Shown here one piece after another: positions 23,157-35,243 of a DNA stretch of 64,000 bases. The notes below the pieces were generated by a model. The model saw only the letters and a list, made by a program, of their open reading frames with translations, made no database searches and was not told the DNA's origin. This stretch comes from Petrosia ficiformis (taxonomy: Eukaryota; Porifera; Demospongiae; Haplosclerida; Petrosiidae): contig OX345637.1 of assembly GCA_947044365.1 (NCBI GenBank), positions 2,833,001 to 2,897,000 of the forward strand, in the 5' to 3' direction. How positions within the stretch are numbered: the first letter of the stretch is position 1; each line of letters starts with the position of its first letter. A program made the translations under genes and the position numbers.

Positions 23157-25482
23157 TTATATTACAAATACAAGCAGTTGTAATACACAACTGAAATACT
23201 TTCTTTTTGTTTCAACAACTGTATTAGTAGAGATACTAATGTCTTCATAATCATCTATATTGTGTTTTCTTTCGTCATTGTACCTCTCTAGTACAATCAG
23301 TATACCGCAAGAATCAAAGTAGAATGACTTGCAAGAATCCAATATACATGTATGTATGTAATTATGTACATACATATATATAGATGTGCTACATAATACA
23401 TACATACAGTATAAATTTCCATAAATAAAGAAATACATGTAAACACACACACACACACACACATACATACATACATACATACATACTCATACATACATAA
23501 GTATATACATTTACATGCATACATATATACATACATACATACTGATATACTCACCTCCACGTGACAATTGCATCATACGGAGGATGCGCATTACCATCTG
23601 CCATGTGTGGTTTCAGCTGAAAAATAGAACCAATACCAAAGAGGAAGAGGCTCTCGTTATCGAGGAAGAAAAAAATTGATAGCATGTCTGTTTCATGATT
23701 TAAATTCACTACATCACCCAAGGTAGATGAATTGAAGTGTAAGGTTATACCTATGAACACAGATAAGTGTACACAGTGGCTCCGAACATGCAACTATTGT
23801 GTATTTGGCATGTTTGATGTTTCTGTAAGTTACTGAATATATTATATGTACCATGTCTTCTTGGTGTATATGGCGAAATAAATCCTTTGCCCCTCGATAT
23901 CAGCCCTCGCCTTTGCCTCGGGCTGATATCTCAGGGCTCAGGTCTTATATTTGCCATATACATCTCAAAGGCATATATATTACACACACACACACACATA
24001 TAAATATATATATATATATATATATACATATATATGTACATACATGTTCTAGGACTGCAACAAATATTTCCTCATTATTATTTTGGTAGTGGAATGTATT
24101 TTTAGCATCCAGACATTTGTTTAATGTTTGAAAAAATTGAATATATGTATTGCAATAGACAAATTTCTTGGTCTGTGTTATTGGCTTCCTACACTTGTAG
24201 AATACTGAATGGATATTTTGTAAAAAACTTTAACTGTCATTAAGAACATCTTTAGCAATTAGTTACAGTAAAATGGTTAGCTAACATTTGATGTTTCACT
24301 AAAAACCAGTTACGATGAGGAGTATTTGGATATTAGTTTGTTAAACTAAGAAAATATATATATATCAAAAAAATCATAAAAAAACATTTTTAAAAATGAA
24401 AGAGTATGTAAGAATATGAAAACCGAAAAAGCACAGAAACAAGATTGGGATGCAGCAACAAAATTAAACTAGCTAATCACTTCCACATAACAATCCTACA
24501 TAATATATATATATATAATAGAATAATAAAAACATTTTCAATAAAAATGAAGGAAGATGTAGGGACGTCAAAACCCAAAAAGCATGCAAACAAGGTTGAG
24601 TGGTTAAAGTTGTATAAAGTATTATACATATCATCACTTCCACAAAAAGGAAAATGGGGTATGTTTTTAATCGGTGTGGTTTATTACAAACGGCGTCCTA
24701 TCGTAAGTACTAGTAGGTTGCTGAAATTATTCGTTGTCTAGGTCAAGAAACAGAACAGTACGAAGTTTGTTCCCCTGAATTTAACTTAAAATAAATTTGT
24801 ATTTGTGCTACAACTACTTTAATAGCTTCAGAAACGTAGAAATCTATTTTTCTGAAAAAGAAGAATAATAGTGAATAATAGTGAATAATAGTGAATAGCT
24901 AAGATAAAGATTTTGCCAGTTTTGCTACTCGCCAGTTCTATACTTTAACAAAGATCTCTGGGCATCTAAAAGGTATAGTTTTACTCAATATATTGTAAGT
25001 TATGTATATATTACCTGAGATTTCAGCTCAGTTACCATTTGCAATTGAACTGTATGGCCAGCCATTTTTTTTCAGGGCCATCCCTACATAGAGAAAACTA
25101 CTGTACTCTCTGATATAGCAGAGAAACAGTATAAATACCACTCAAGAACTTTAACAAATAAGTATAATAATTTGTTGAGTTTCAGACATGAGGAAGTCAT
25201 ATTTAGAAACTTGAAGGAGTACTTCACTTTCTGTGCACTTAGATTAAATTACACTTACTCTTCATGTCCCAGTTTACAAGTACACGTGTAGGTAGAGACA
25301 CTAGTGTCATCAGCAATGATTGATACCTAGCTATAGTCATTGCAAAACAATCAGATACGTTTTGCTCGATATGTCTTGTTTGCATTGTTCCTTCTACAGG
25401 GAAGATGACATTGTGTTTCAAGCTGGTTTTATGTGATAACCTGTGATAAACACAACATCGATAAATGATATTCTGCCATTTT
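23157..25482 (-). CDS. Possible spliced gene of unknown function (partial)
   Basis: Three minus-strand segments have compatible splice sites and phases: 25482-25259 (acceptor CTATAG, donor GTAAGT), 23750-23555 (acceptor TTCATAG, donor GTGAGT), and 23283-23157 (acceptor ...AGAG, ending in TAA). Joined, they encode about 180 residues, including FFFLDNESLFLFGIGSIFQ, and MADGNAHPPYDAIVTWR running into YNDERKHNIDDYEDIS. I recognise no domain. The first exon needs an upstream partner ending in phase 2, which I could not find. The evidence is phase agreement and absence of stops only. An alternative is chance open frames. Confidence 0.3.
23334..23545 (-). repeat. CA / CATA microsatellite in the intron of the possible gene
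   Basis: A run of CACACA followed by (CATA)n and ATGTA palindromic steps. Minus-strand frames across it encode Met/Tyr/Val/Cys strings and are not genes. Confidence 0.9.
23862..23967. repeat. ~105-bp hairpin element with CTCGGGC core
   Basis: Inverted arms: TGTATATGGCGAAATAAA on the left and TTATATTTGCCATATACA on the right, with GATATCAGCCCTCG and CTCGGGCTGATATC nearer the centre. It resembles the hairpins at 33251-33297 and 52574-52672 in having a GCCC(T/G)CG-type core. A tiny MITE family is likely. Confidence 0.7.
23968..25258. other. Non-coding with a dispersed repeat shared with 62.8 kb
   Basis: The segment 24525-24605 (AAAACATTTTCA, then GATGTAGGGACGTCAAAACC and AAAAAGCATGCAAACAAGG) is repeated in the same orientation at 62770-62850. 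A more diverged neighbour lies at 24385-24445. The open frame 24445-24741 overlaps this repeat and is not supported as a gene. The remainder is AT-rich. Confidence 0.6.
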
Positions 25483-26481
25483 CTATAGGAAGCCAAATAT
25501 AGTTGAGTTTAACGTTTTGTACTAATAATTCTAGTACCTATCAGGGTTGGGGTTGATAACAACAACATGATTATGAGTATGATTACACACAAAATCCATG
25601 ATTTGCAATAAAACTATGATTACTCCCAATTACAATTATACATTCATGATTCTCCTCCAAAATAAATAATAAACTCCTCTGTGTATTCTTCTTGTAAATC
25701 AACAATCCTGTAGTGATCTTACACTTTATCTTTTACATGGCTGTGGTGTAGCGTACTAGGAGTGTACCCCTTGTCTGTTTTGTCATTAGTATAATACTTA
25801 CTTAATACCGCCTTCAGCGGTTTAAGCTAGTAAAACGTTGTACGTTCTAAGCATAGTACATTCCACGTCATTGAACGAATTATTAACTAGAATCATAAAA
25901 TTTATATACTAAAAATGAATGTATTATAATTTTCAATAAATATTTAATCGTTTAATAAATACACTAAATGTTACATCTCTTGCTCTCTCTCTCCAAAGGT
26001 CTCCTCTCTCTTTGTCTAATTGTGTTGCTGATTATCGCTCTCAAAGTTAACTTAACGCACAATGTAACAACTATACTGTAGTGTTTATATTCGTAGAAAC
26101 ACCAGCAGTTATATTTCCATATATGGAAGGTGTCTGAACTGGAATATACGCCATGAATAATTTGCAATAATCAAATGACATGTTAATAATTTGATGGCTG
26201 TATGCAAGACACTTTCTGCAGCTCAAATTAAAGATATAGTGGGCAGATGGAAGACAGGTGATATAAATTGTTTAGAGGTATTTCTTTAGAGGTATATTGG
26301 CAAAAAAAACATCATTGTGACACCAACTTTTGATCCCTTCCTGTCCACTCCCATATCATATGATTAAAAGAGTTAAGTGTCTTTATCACTAATTAAATAA
26401 TGAAATAATGATCATCAGGATGTCATACACTCACACCTCTACCCCATATCGTCCCAATAATGTTATGAGATTACCCATAAG
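25483..26481. other. Intergenic
   Basis: No gene is supported. A minus-strand open frame at 25964-26167 lacks convincing splice partners. Confidence 0.45.
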
Positions 26482-26844
26482 CAAGGGCGTAGCCAGGAAG
26501 AATGAATAGGGTAGGCTAAACAGAAATAGTGCGCGTAGCGCACTGAAAATTTTAGTAATTAATTATTCATGATGGGTGTGGTCAATTAATAATCTCGTAA
26601 CAGTTCACTAACCCAGCCTATATGGCACTATAGAAGTTATCTCAAGTTGTATTTACTGAAAAGAATCAAAAGTTGTCTGGAAAACAATTATATTTCCAAC
26701 ATAGTTATCATTATTATTTATCCTGTAAGTATATAATTTATTTTAATTTTATTATATACAGTATTTGAGAAGTAATTAAGAAATAAGTTCAAAATCTGAG
26801 GGTAGGCTAAAGCCTACCCTAGCCTACTGCTAGCTACGCCCTTG
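26482..26844. mobile_element. hAT-like MITE with 8-bp target duplication
   Basis: A 363-bp element with inverted ends CAAGGGCGTAGCCA and TAGCTACGCCCTTG, flanked by identical 8-bp repeats CCCATAAG at 26474-26481 and 26845-26852. An 8-bp duplication with CA...TG ends is characteristic of hAT transposons. The inner arms GGGTAGGCTAAA and TAGCCTACCC also pair. The interior has TGCGCGTAGCGCACTGAAAA, shared in diverged form with the element at 30559-31331. It sits beside DNA homologous to the kelch-kinase intron near 57040, which lacks it. Confidence 0.88.
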
Positions 26845-27027
26845 CCCATAAGTAGATTATTATAGGACAATAAAACAAGTATTTTCTCAATAATTATTAT
26901 ACTTGATTAATGTTTTGTTGCTATTGTTGTAGTTACTAGATTGAATTTAGGCTTGGTTGACTAGACATATTCATGTTGAAGGATTTGAACAATTTTGTTT
27001 CAAAAAATTTATTTTAAAAGAAACATT

Positions 27028-27069
27028 ACCAGACGTTTCGATTACTTTACAGCAATCTTCATCAGTGGT
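27028..27069 (-). ncRNA. Hammerhead-ribozyme-like motif (Penelope type)
   Basis: On the minus strand: ACCA - CTGATGA - A - helix II (GATTGCT, GTAA loop, AGTAATC) - GAAACGT - C - TGGT. CTGATGA and GAAA are the conserved hammerhead core, GTC is the canonical cleavage triplet, and ACCA/TGGT form helix I. The palindromic ACGT could form helix III between two molecules, as in minimal hammerheads of Penelope-like retroelements (family knowledge). An extra A follows CTGATGA. Activity is not shown. Confidence 0.6.
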
Positions 27070-29284
27070 GTAGAATGGTACACACAGTAAATAGCTACTT
27101 ATATATCATACAGATACAGATACATGCATGCATGCACATGAAACAAACACATGCACTCACTAGTTCATATCCAGTTATAGTAGATATATATATTACATCA
27201 CTGTAACCTGTACCAGGATTAATTTCCCCATGCATAATCACCCTATTCCTAGATAAAGATAATAGAGTAAAGTCATAGCATGGCGGAGGTCGTCTACCAG
27301 TGACATTTGGTGTAATCCATTTCCCTAAAGATAAAGATAGTAACACTGATTATCATAGGTATAACTAGGAAGTGTTGACTTAGTATTGTTGACTTAGTAT
27401 AGTCTCACATATACACACCTTATGAAGTACTAATAAGTTCACAACATGTACAGTACTAGTATCACTAAATGCACAATAAATAGTATAATAGCATTGTATA
27501 AGTGTGGTACCTATAAGCACTTCAAACTTTAGATTCAACGACGAAAGGACAGACTTCTCTTATTTGTGGTTCAGTTTTTAGGGAAGGGCTAATGATCTAG
27601 ATTACTATCATAATAAACATCACACAATAAAATTATTAGTTCTAATGATTATGTTATGTTTTCTATTCATCATAAATGTCACAACTACAATCAAACAACA
27701 CATTATAATTATGATAATTTATAATTATTATGAGTCATCTTCACACATAAATGCTGAATTTGCTGTTTGATGGTATGATACAATGATATACTCACTAGTT
27801 GTAATATTAAATATATGTGACTCATTGGTCATGATGCTAGTATATTGTGCTCCAGGTTGTTTGTATCTAGGCAAATCTTCATAATTTCCTCCAACTACTA
27901 AAAGAGATTCTTCATTCATTTCTGTCTGAAAGGAGATTATACCACTGGAGGATTTTTTCGCTGGGGCACTTTTATGAATGTTTGTTCGATGTAATTCTGT
28001 AAACACTAAATTTTCTACGTTTAAAGAAGATAAGCTGTTGTGACAGCAATTATCATGACTACACAGTCCTCCAAAGTAATATATGTCGTTTTTAACAGTA
28101 ATTGATGAATAACCAAAAACTCCTAGAGGAGGATGTCCAGATGTTTTTTGCTGTGTCCATAAACCTGTTTATAGAGAACATTCAATTAATAATTATTATA
28201 TACATGTATCTTCACAGTGTTCATTATATTAGTGTATTATGCAGTTTATTATAATAGGTATATATGATAATTATCCATAATAATATTTATAAATATTTTT
28301 ATTCCAAGATATTAAGGAGAATATAATAATATTATGTTAGTCATGAGTGAGGTTAATGATCATTGCATCCATGTTCCAAATCCAGTGTATTCCCAGACTT
28401 ACAGGCTCGACGGAAGCAGAAATAAACTGGTGATGCTGAAACGAATACCCAAATATTATTACATATTCATATTGATGCGTTGCCCGTGGAAATTTATCAT
28501 GAAAGTTTTTTTCCAGAATGCATTGTGAATAAATGTATGAAGTGATAAATATTATTAACAAGTGTATATAGAGAAAAAATTATCCATATGATTGCTTTAT
28601 GGTGTCCAGCATTCAGTAACCATGGCTGACTTTATCATGCAACAGCCTATTATAGTTATTATTTATATTATCTACTTTCTTTACCTTTTAAAGAATCTTG
28701 TAGAACTTTAGGAATATATTTCAGGTAGAATAGTTAGCTAGTAGTTCCAGTTTCTTATTCTATGTAAGCTACAACAGCTTTCATTCTGCTGAGTTCGAGC
28801 GCGCGTTCTATTAATTGACCGTGCCCGCGGGAATGACGCACTTCCTTAACTACGTATACAACGCATACTCGCGAAGTGGACACAAGAATAAACCCCGTGG
28901 AAAGCAATCTTAGGGATGGCCCTACGGGCCATGAAAACCATTAAATAATGGTGTGGTTATCATATTGAGGTTGGCGATTCAAGCCTCGTGCTTACATTTT
29001 ATGGGTACGGGAGCTAGCGTAGTGTGCTCTTTAGTGCGAAGTAAACCAGCTATGTCATGCACAATAGTTTTATTGTAGTCTTAGTGTCTCTTAGTTACAG
29101 ATCTAGATTAAAATCGATAAATTATACAAAATCATCATCCTCCCACTTCACTCACTTACCCAGGGTTACATTTGTGTAATAGATGAGTCATATTCATAAT
29201 TATATTCATTCTTCATCATATTCATAAGACCACACTCATGACTAACCTACTCTTCCTAACAGCTGGTCATGTGACAGTTCATTC

Positions 29285-29837
29285 AAGGTGGTAGTAGGGA
29301 GTGGGCGGATGCGACTCCAATCAGTTTCAAAATAGAATATTATATAATATGACTCTAACCTGGTGTAATAGCAACCTTCATATTTTCTGATGATCTTTAT
29401 ACTTGTCTACAAGAGTGGGAGTGTTGGAAAAATGTCCATTTTTGCATTCGTAATAAGTACAAAACCAAGAAAGCCACGTCCACCAATCATGGCGTGCATC
29501 AAGTACAATGCATTTTGAGAAAACAAATAGAGCCGTTTTCTGCAAATTCATTTTACTTATATAGTTACAAGAGGCTGAAGAAAGCTGAATTCTGTAGCTT
29601 TTCACTGAAACCATAAAATTTACCTTTCTAGACACTATCAAACTCCGATCTTTCTCAGAGAGCAACTACAGTTACCCCGCCATTGTTTCAGTGAAAACAT
29701 TTAGGCCCAATAATTATACCCCACGGGTGGGTGTGGCTTCCAAAAAATACAGAATGGAACCAGATTGTATGCAGCAAGAAGCTGGCCAGACTAGAAACTG
29801 ATTGGAGTAGCATCCGCCCACGGAAAAGACTACAACC
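29285..29837. mobile_element. TIR element (MITE) in kelch-copy intron 2
   Basis: Strong inverted ends: GTGGGCGGATGCGACTCCAA at 29301 and TTGGAGTAGCATCCGCCCAC ending 29821. Weaker pairing extends outward (AGGTGGTAGT with ACTACAACCT). A minus-strand frame at 29378-29665 inside has no recognisable motif. Superfamily not assigned. Confidence 0.75.
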
Positions 29838-30558
29838 TCAAAAGACAAACTTATTTGATACAATAACACATCTATATAATCTACAATATATAATATATAT
29901 ATAATGATAACTACAATAATTAAATTAATATTAAAATAATGTTTATATTGTAGTGTTCCGTTATCATCATAGATTGTATATACATCGATTATTAGTGATA
30001 AGACACATTACTACTATAATACAATATCCTGATATTACTATTATATATAGTATATGAAAGGTGTTTGATGTGTATGACGTGTTTGTATAAATGAAAGGTA
30101 TTTAATACATGTATAGTATAGTAACTATACTAGTACATATATAGTAATAAAGCCTCTACTAAAGTGTGTCAGTACTGCTCACTTCAACCATTTTGTAAAG
30201 GAAGACAATAGGCTGTGGTACAGGGGGGCATTGGGGGCACAAGTTTGGAAAACTTAATTAAAGATTATGAATTTTCTTACCTAATTCTTTGTGTGATTTT
30301 CCGAATTAAAACAAAAAAAAAACACAAAAAAGCAGCTAGAGTTGTACCACGCAGCGAGAGACTCACTCATTTATTTCAGGGTGTGGCTTGAATTTGGTAC
30401 GTGTGATAGATCGTTAGCTGTGTATTAATTGACCACGCCCATAATAAAATTTAATTAGCTGTAAAATTTTTCGGCGGCCTCGTTACGCTCTGCACATTTA
30501 TTGCATTCAGCCGCCTAAGACATCATATTATGATATCTATCCGGCAGTAACATAATCT

Positions 30559-31331
30559 CAGTGGCGTAGCCAGCCGCTAATTGATACCTGGGCCAAAAAA
30601 AAATAATCGGTGCGCAAAGCGCGCCGAAACATTTAAACATAATTATTTATTCATGATGGGCGTGTCGATTAATAATAATGACATGGATGCGAACAGTTCT
30701 AGTTATACTGCGACATCGTCAGGAACTTTGCCAAGAACTTGTACATGCAACTGTTATAAATCATCATTGGTGGTCCTGATATCATCTCTTTCCAGGTGTA
30801 TCACTGTTCATCAGTTTCATCACTATGCTGCAGCCTTTGTCGCTTTGAAGCAGAAGATTTATATCTAAACAGTCAAAAATAGTCCTCTGTGACTCTGTCT
30901 ACCTTTAGTTTGCTTGTGAAAGGCCATCACAAATAAACAAACTTGACAAGTGTCGGAATATATATATATAATTGTTATTAATTTTTGGGGGGGGGTTCTA
31001 GTGGCCTGCTGGTTAAAGTGCTAGCCTGCAATCGAAAGGTTGCAGGTTCTAGTTCCACTAGGGTTAGGCTTTTTCTCTTGCCTATGAGTTTACTCAGCCT
31101 ACCCTCAAAAATGAGAAGGTGTTTATCACCGCATCCTTCGGAGGGGATGTAAAGCTGTCGGTCCCGGGGAGCTGGTTAATATTAGCACTTGTGCTATTCT
31201 AGTTTCCTCGTTAAGCCACATTTGGTAAAAACACTTGTATAAAAAAATTAAAATAAAAAAAATAATAAATAAAATAATAATCAAATTCGAATTTAATTCT
31301 GATACCAGGCCCGGGTGTAGCTATGCCATTG
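30559..31331. mobile_element. Second hAT-like element with nested SINE
   Basis: Ends CAGTGGCGTAGCCAGC and GTGTAGCTATGCCATTG resemble the TIR of the 26482-26844 element. Flanks CATAATCT (30551-30558) and CATACTCT (31332-31339) are an 8-bp duplication with one mismatch. The interior shares GTGCGCAAAGCGCGCCGAAA and TATTCATGATGGGCGTG with the smaller element. The SINE at 30985-31290 is inserted in it. The open frame 30581-30868 is non-coding. Confidence 0.75.
30985..31290 (+). mobile_element. tRNA-derived SINE
   Basis: The 5' part has Pol III A-box-like TGGCCTGCTGGTTAAAGTGC and B-box-like GGTTCTAGTTCC with the expected spacing. A conserved-looking central body follows (CTTCGGAGGGGATG, then GCTGTCGGTCCCGGGGAGC), and an A-rich AAAATAAAAAAAATAATAAA tail ends it. 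It would be transcribed by Pol III and mobilised by a LINE. The tRNA of origin and the SINE superfamily are not assigned. Confidence 0.75.
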
Positions 31332-31879
31332 CATACTCTTGTCCCCAGCTTCAACCATCATGTGAGAAGTGATTATTGACTTTATAGTAATTTCTTGCTT
31401 GTAATGTAATATTTGCTGTAGCATGTCATTGTTTGCTATTAGAGCTGGCCTGGCTGGGCAATCATAGCGATAATGTGACTATCTTTGTCATTAGTGATAC
31501 TATCGTGATAGGGGACATGTGGTTGCAGCAATGTGCATTTGAGATTGTCTTATCTCAACCTACCCACAACTATATGAAAAATCACGCAAAGATTGTGATG
31601 AATATTTCTGATGAAATCGATCTGGATCGACAAAGAACTTGAAGTGTTTTCTGTTAGGGAGTAGTGAATGGGAGTACTTGGTTTCTCTGTCACAAATTGA
31701 AAATACTCAGAATCTGCATGCAAATTCCAGTTTCACTATCATGATAGTATTCACTGTCTGTGTTCAAGTATCTATTAAATATCATGATAGTTGAAAATTT
31801 CAGCATCTTCACAGCTGTATTTGACACACTTGTAAACGATGTTGGTTTTTAACAAACAATTTATTCCTATATGCAAAAC

Positions 31880-32045
31880 TGTTTATCATATTCTGTAGTA
31901 GTATAGATCTACTTTTGTAGCCAAGACTTGCCACAAACTTTGATAATGAATGGTAATCATCGTTAAAAGACATATTTAAACCTTCAGGCTGAGGAAAAAG
32001 GTTTCCTCCACATTTTCACATTACACATCTAGTCATATGACATTA
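31880..32045 (-). repeat. Dispersed repeat, inverted copy
   Basis: Reverse-complement relative of 53850-54015 and 4590-4800 (GTAGTAGTATAGATCTACTT, then TTTAAACCTTCAGGCTGAGG). Together with 32460-32520 versus 53340-53420 it shows that intron 2 of the two kelch genes is also homologous, not just the exons. Confidence 0.7.
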
Positions 32046-32818
32046 TAGTGTACTTGAACTTGATTAATGTGCACAATTTTCTGCATTCTGAGTCAGTACA
32101 ATCAAGAAATTCCTAGAAAATCACTAGACACATCTTGTGTGGTGTGCGAGGAAACTAGGAGGAATGATAATTGCATCCTAGTACAAAATGGCTGTCTAGT
32201 CAGAAGATACTTTAATCAAAATCCTTGAAAAAACAGCTAATTATAAATCAAGTCATAGTATATACCTATTGTATGTCTTGTTCTTAAAGTTATCAGTAGA
32301 ACTCAACCGGGTTTTGGAAATGGATAAACATTAAAACACTCTCTTCATTCCAGTAATGTAAGTTAGAATCCTGACTCTTGTAACATTGGAGAGTTAGAGT
32401 TTACAATAATTGTTCCACCCATAAATCTAAATAATTTTTGCAGTTCAAATTTAATTACACACAGCTGGATTTCTAGTGGCTCTCAAAATGAGACATACTA
32501 AAACTACATGCCAAACCCTCCTTTATCATGATTTTACTAAGAATTTGCATTTACTTTGAAGATGAGGCAGAAAGAAGTATATAGGAGCTGACTTTTCACA
32601 GGAATTGATGACTCTTGCCTACACACTTGATTTGGGAAGTCTCTCCATTCCCCCCATCCGATCTCAAAAAGGGGAGGAGTCTGGCTAGCGAGACTATTAT
32701 TTGTTGTTTGTCATTTTAAGTACAAAGTCAAGAAATAACTTTGTTCTCCACAGATAACTGAATGAGAACTTGCAATAATTCGTACCTCCCAAACATATTA
32801 TTTATTATCACTACGTAC

Positions 32819-32876
32819 AGCATTGAAACTCCTGTAACCAAAAAAGGGTTAAAATAACCGGTTCATTTTTACATTG
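32819..32876 (-). mobile_element. Solo end of the CACTGTAAAA MITE family
   Basis: The sequence TGAAACTCCTGTAACC, GGGTTAAAATAACC and TTTTTACATTG matches the right end of the MITE at 57981-58911. No matching left end is seen nearby, so it is a remnant. Confidence 0.55.
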
Positions 32877-33250
32877 CAAGTCTACATCTATTTATGTTGA
32901 ATATTAAAAGTTGTACATATATATTAGTAGTGTATTCAGACTTACCAGTTTCTATATCAAATATCTCAACTACTGAAAGGAAGAGTCTCTTCTTCTTACT
33001 GTCATGAACTGCAGGTAGATCTTTCTGATATCCTCCCCAGCAGTATACTTTTCTTTCTATTATTTCTGTGCAGTGGCTTCTTCTTGCTTTTGGTTCATAA
33101 TAATCTGTAGAACATGATAATTATCACAAGTTTGCTATTATTATTACTTAACTAAACATACTTTTTATAGTGGCCATTCCACAACATATATAATAATTAG
33201 AAATTTGTTTACTGTTTTCAGGGACCATGACAACAAATTATATTATTTAT

Positions 33251-33297
33251 TCATATATGACCTCGGGCGTATATAGCCCGAGGTCATACATGAATAT
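33251..33297. repeat. Palindrome upstream of the kelch copy
   Basis: Arms ATTCATATATGACCTCGGGC and GCCCGAGGTCATACATGAAT around a short centre. It lies about 75 bp upstream of the ATG (33177) of the minus-strand kelch copy. Similar in core to the hairpins at 23862 and 52574. It may be a MITE or a promoter-proximal cruciform. Confidence 0.75.
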
Positions 33298-33829
33298 CAT
33301 TGAGTGTGTATATCGAAGGTAGAGCATTAGATATGTGTTCTCAAGGTAGTGATGTCAGAGGTCTCCATAACAACCATGATGTCATACTATTTACTATAAT
33401 AATGGGAGGTATTAAGATGATCAAAATCAGGCTTCGGATCCGACTTAAGGATCAATCATCGGGACGTGGATATATTACAGCTCGTCCCAGCCACACCCAC
33501 TGATTTAATTGTTGAGCTAAGCAGCAGATGTACCTCAATGGTTGTGTTACTCGTATTCCTCTTCACTGATCTCTTGTTCTTCACTGTGTTGCACAATAGT
33601 TGCATGGAATATTAACAATGAAAGAATAATGGTAGTTTCTAAGTTGAGAAACTTTAATTCGCAGCTTTGTTATACACGATTCTACCCTGATTTAAGGTAC
33701 ATTATACTCAATATTTAATGTAGTTATCATCAAGCTGTGTAATGCATTAGCACAATAGATATTAGTATCTATAGTGATCAGATCTAAAGATCTTTTAATT
33801 TGTAAACTAAACGTATAGACAGATTTTTG
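33298..33829. other. Intergenic
   Basis: No supported feature. The frame at 33300-33503 has no recognisable content. Confidence 0.45.
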
Positions 33830-34643
33830 CTAGTTTCTATGTCCATTAATCCCTAACCGGATTTCCTTTTAAATGTGCATTATACTGAATACCTCCATTT
33901 ATTTATGTGTCTCTCCAAGCCCAATTGTTCACTGTATAATAGTATTTAATAGTGATGGAAGATAAGGATCGTTGGTAATGAAGCTAAGGATCTTTGCTTG
34001 TTTCTATGTTCTAATCATCCCTAATTGGATTTCATTTTAAAGGTGCATTATACTGAATAACTCCATTTAATTGTGTGTCTCTCCAAGCCCAATTGTTCAC
34101 TGTATAATAGACTGGTAATAGTATTTAATAGTGATGGAAGATAAGGATCTTTGGTAATGAAGCTAAGGATCTTTCCTAGTTTTTAGGTTTTAATCATCCC
34201 TAATTGGATTTCATTTTAAAGGTGCATTATACTGAATAACTCCATTTAATTGTGTGTCTCTCCAAGCCCAATTGTTCACTGTATAATAGACTGGTAATAG
34301 TATTTAATAGTGATGGAAGATAAGGATCGTTGGTAATGAAGCTAAAGATCTTTGCTTGTTTCTATGTTCTAATCATCCTTAATTGGATTTCCTTTTAAAT
34401 GTGCATTATACTGAATAACTCCATTTATTTATGTGTCTCTCCAAGCCCAATTGTTCACTTTATATTAGACTGGTAATAGTATTTAATATTGATGGAAGAT
34501 AAGGATTTTGGTAATGAAACTAAGGATCTTTGCTAATTATTTTAAAGAGGCCTTTGTGGCTAGGTAGAGACATCAGTATTGTATTGGAGTATTCTCTAGC
34601 CAATTTTGAAATATTTCTTTTAATGAAAAAAGGAATAAATATA

Positions 34644-34683
34644 GCCAACGTTTCAACACCTATCCAGGTGTCTTCATCAGGGC
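34644..34683 (-). ncRNA. Hammerhead-ribozyme-like motif, left arm
   Basis: On the minus strand: GCC - CTGATGA - A - helix II (GACACC, TGGATA loop, GGTGTT) - GAAACGT - T - GGC. Core CTGATGA/GAAA is intact, helix I is GCC/GGC, and ACGT can pair between molecules. The cleavage triplet would be GTT, which is allowed (H = A, C or U). Confidence 0.6.
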
Positions 34684-35203
34684 ATAAAAAGTGAAACTAG
34701 TAATGTCGTTTATATAGATACAAGTAAGAAAGAATATAATGGAGTAACAAATAAACAATAAATACAATAAAGTAAGGGGGATTGTACTCTAAAAATAAAC
34801 AACGTATAAAGTCTAAAATGAATAATAAACAGGTTATTGGTAACAACAATAATTATTGTACACTAGAATTACAAATGAAATAAACAATTAAATAATACTG
34901 AAAAAATAATAATAAATAAATAAATAAATAATAATAATAATGATAATAAATAAATAAATAAATAAATTTATGTATATAGAAAAATAATTTTGTAATTTAA
35001 AACATACATAACATACATATATACACATATATATACACATATATACACATACATAATATACATACATACATATACACATGCATACACATATATTATATAT
35101 ATATAATTATATACGTATATAAATAAAATAGAAATGGTGTAACTAAATTATATTCTTTCTTACTTGTATCTATATAAATGACATTACTAGTTTCACTTTT
35201 TAT

Positions 35204-35243
35204 GCCCTGATGAAGACACCTGGATAGGTGTTGAAACGTTGGC
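35204..35243 (+). ncRNA. Hammerhead-ribozyme-like motif, right arm
   Basis: Same motif as at 34644-34683 but on the plus strand, because it lies in the inverted arm: GCC, CTGATGA, helix II GACACC/GGTGTT, GAAACGT, T, GGC. The two copies are identical over the motif. Confidence 0.6.

Larger units (their letters stand above)
27161..33177 (-). pseudogene. Truncated inverted copy of the kelch-kinase gene (kelch exons 1-4 only)
   Basis: Four minus-strand exons match the first four exons of the gene at 53025-62401: 33177-33162 (ATG; starts MATIK), 33104-32946 (159 nt), 28164-27796 (369 nt) and 27324-27161 (164 nt). The last three have exactly the same length as their counterparts, and all junction phases agree. 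They encode kelch-type segments (YCWGG, IYYFGG, SLLVVGG) with no stop. The kelch exons 5-6, coiled coil and kinase are missing: homology ends near 26.85 kb where a hAT-like MITE sits. It is thus a partial inverted duplication. It could still encode a kelch-only protein of about 240 residues if a downstream exon supplies an end, but I found none. Intron 2 is swollen to 4.8 kb by MITEs and a SINE. Confidence 0.75.

Noticed and set aside
29378..29665. Minus-strand 95-codon frame
   Set aside because: Lies inside a MITE; no motif.
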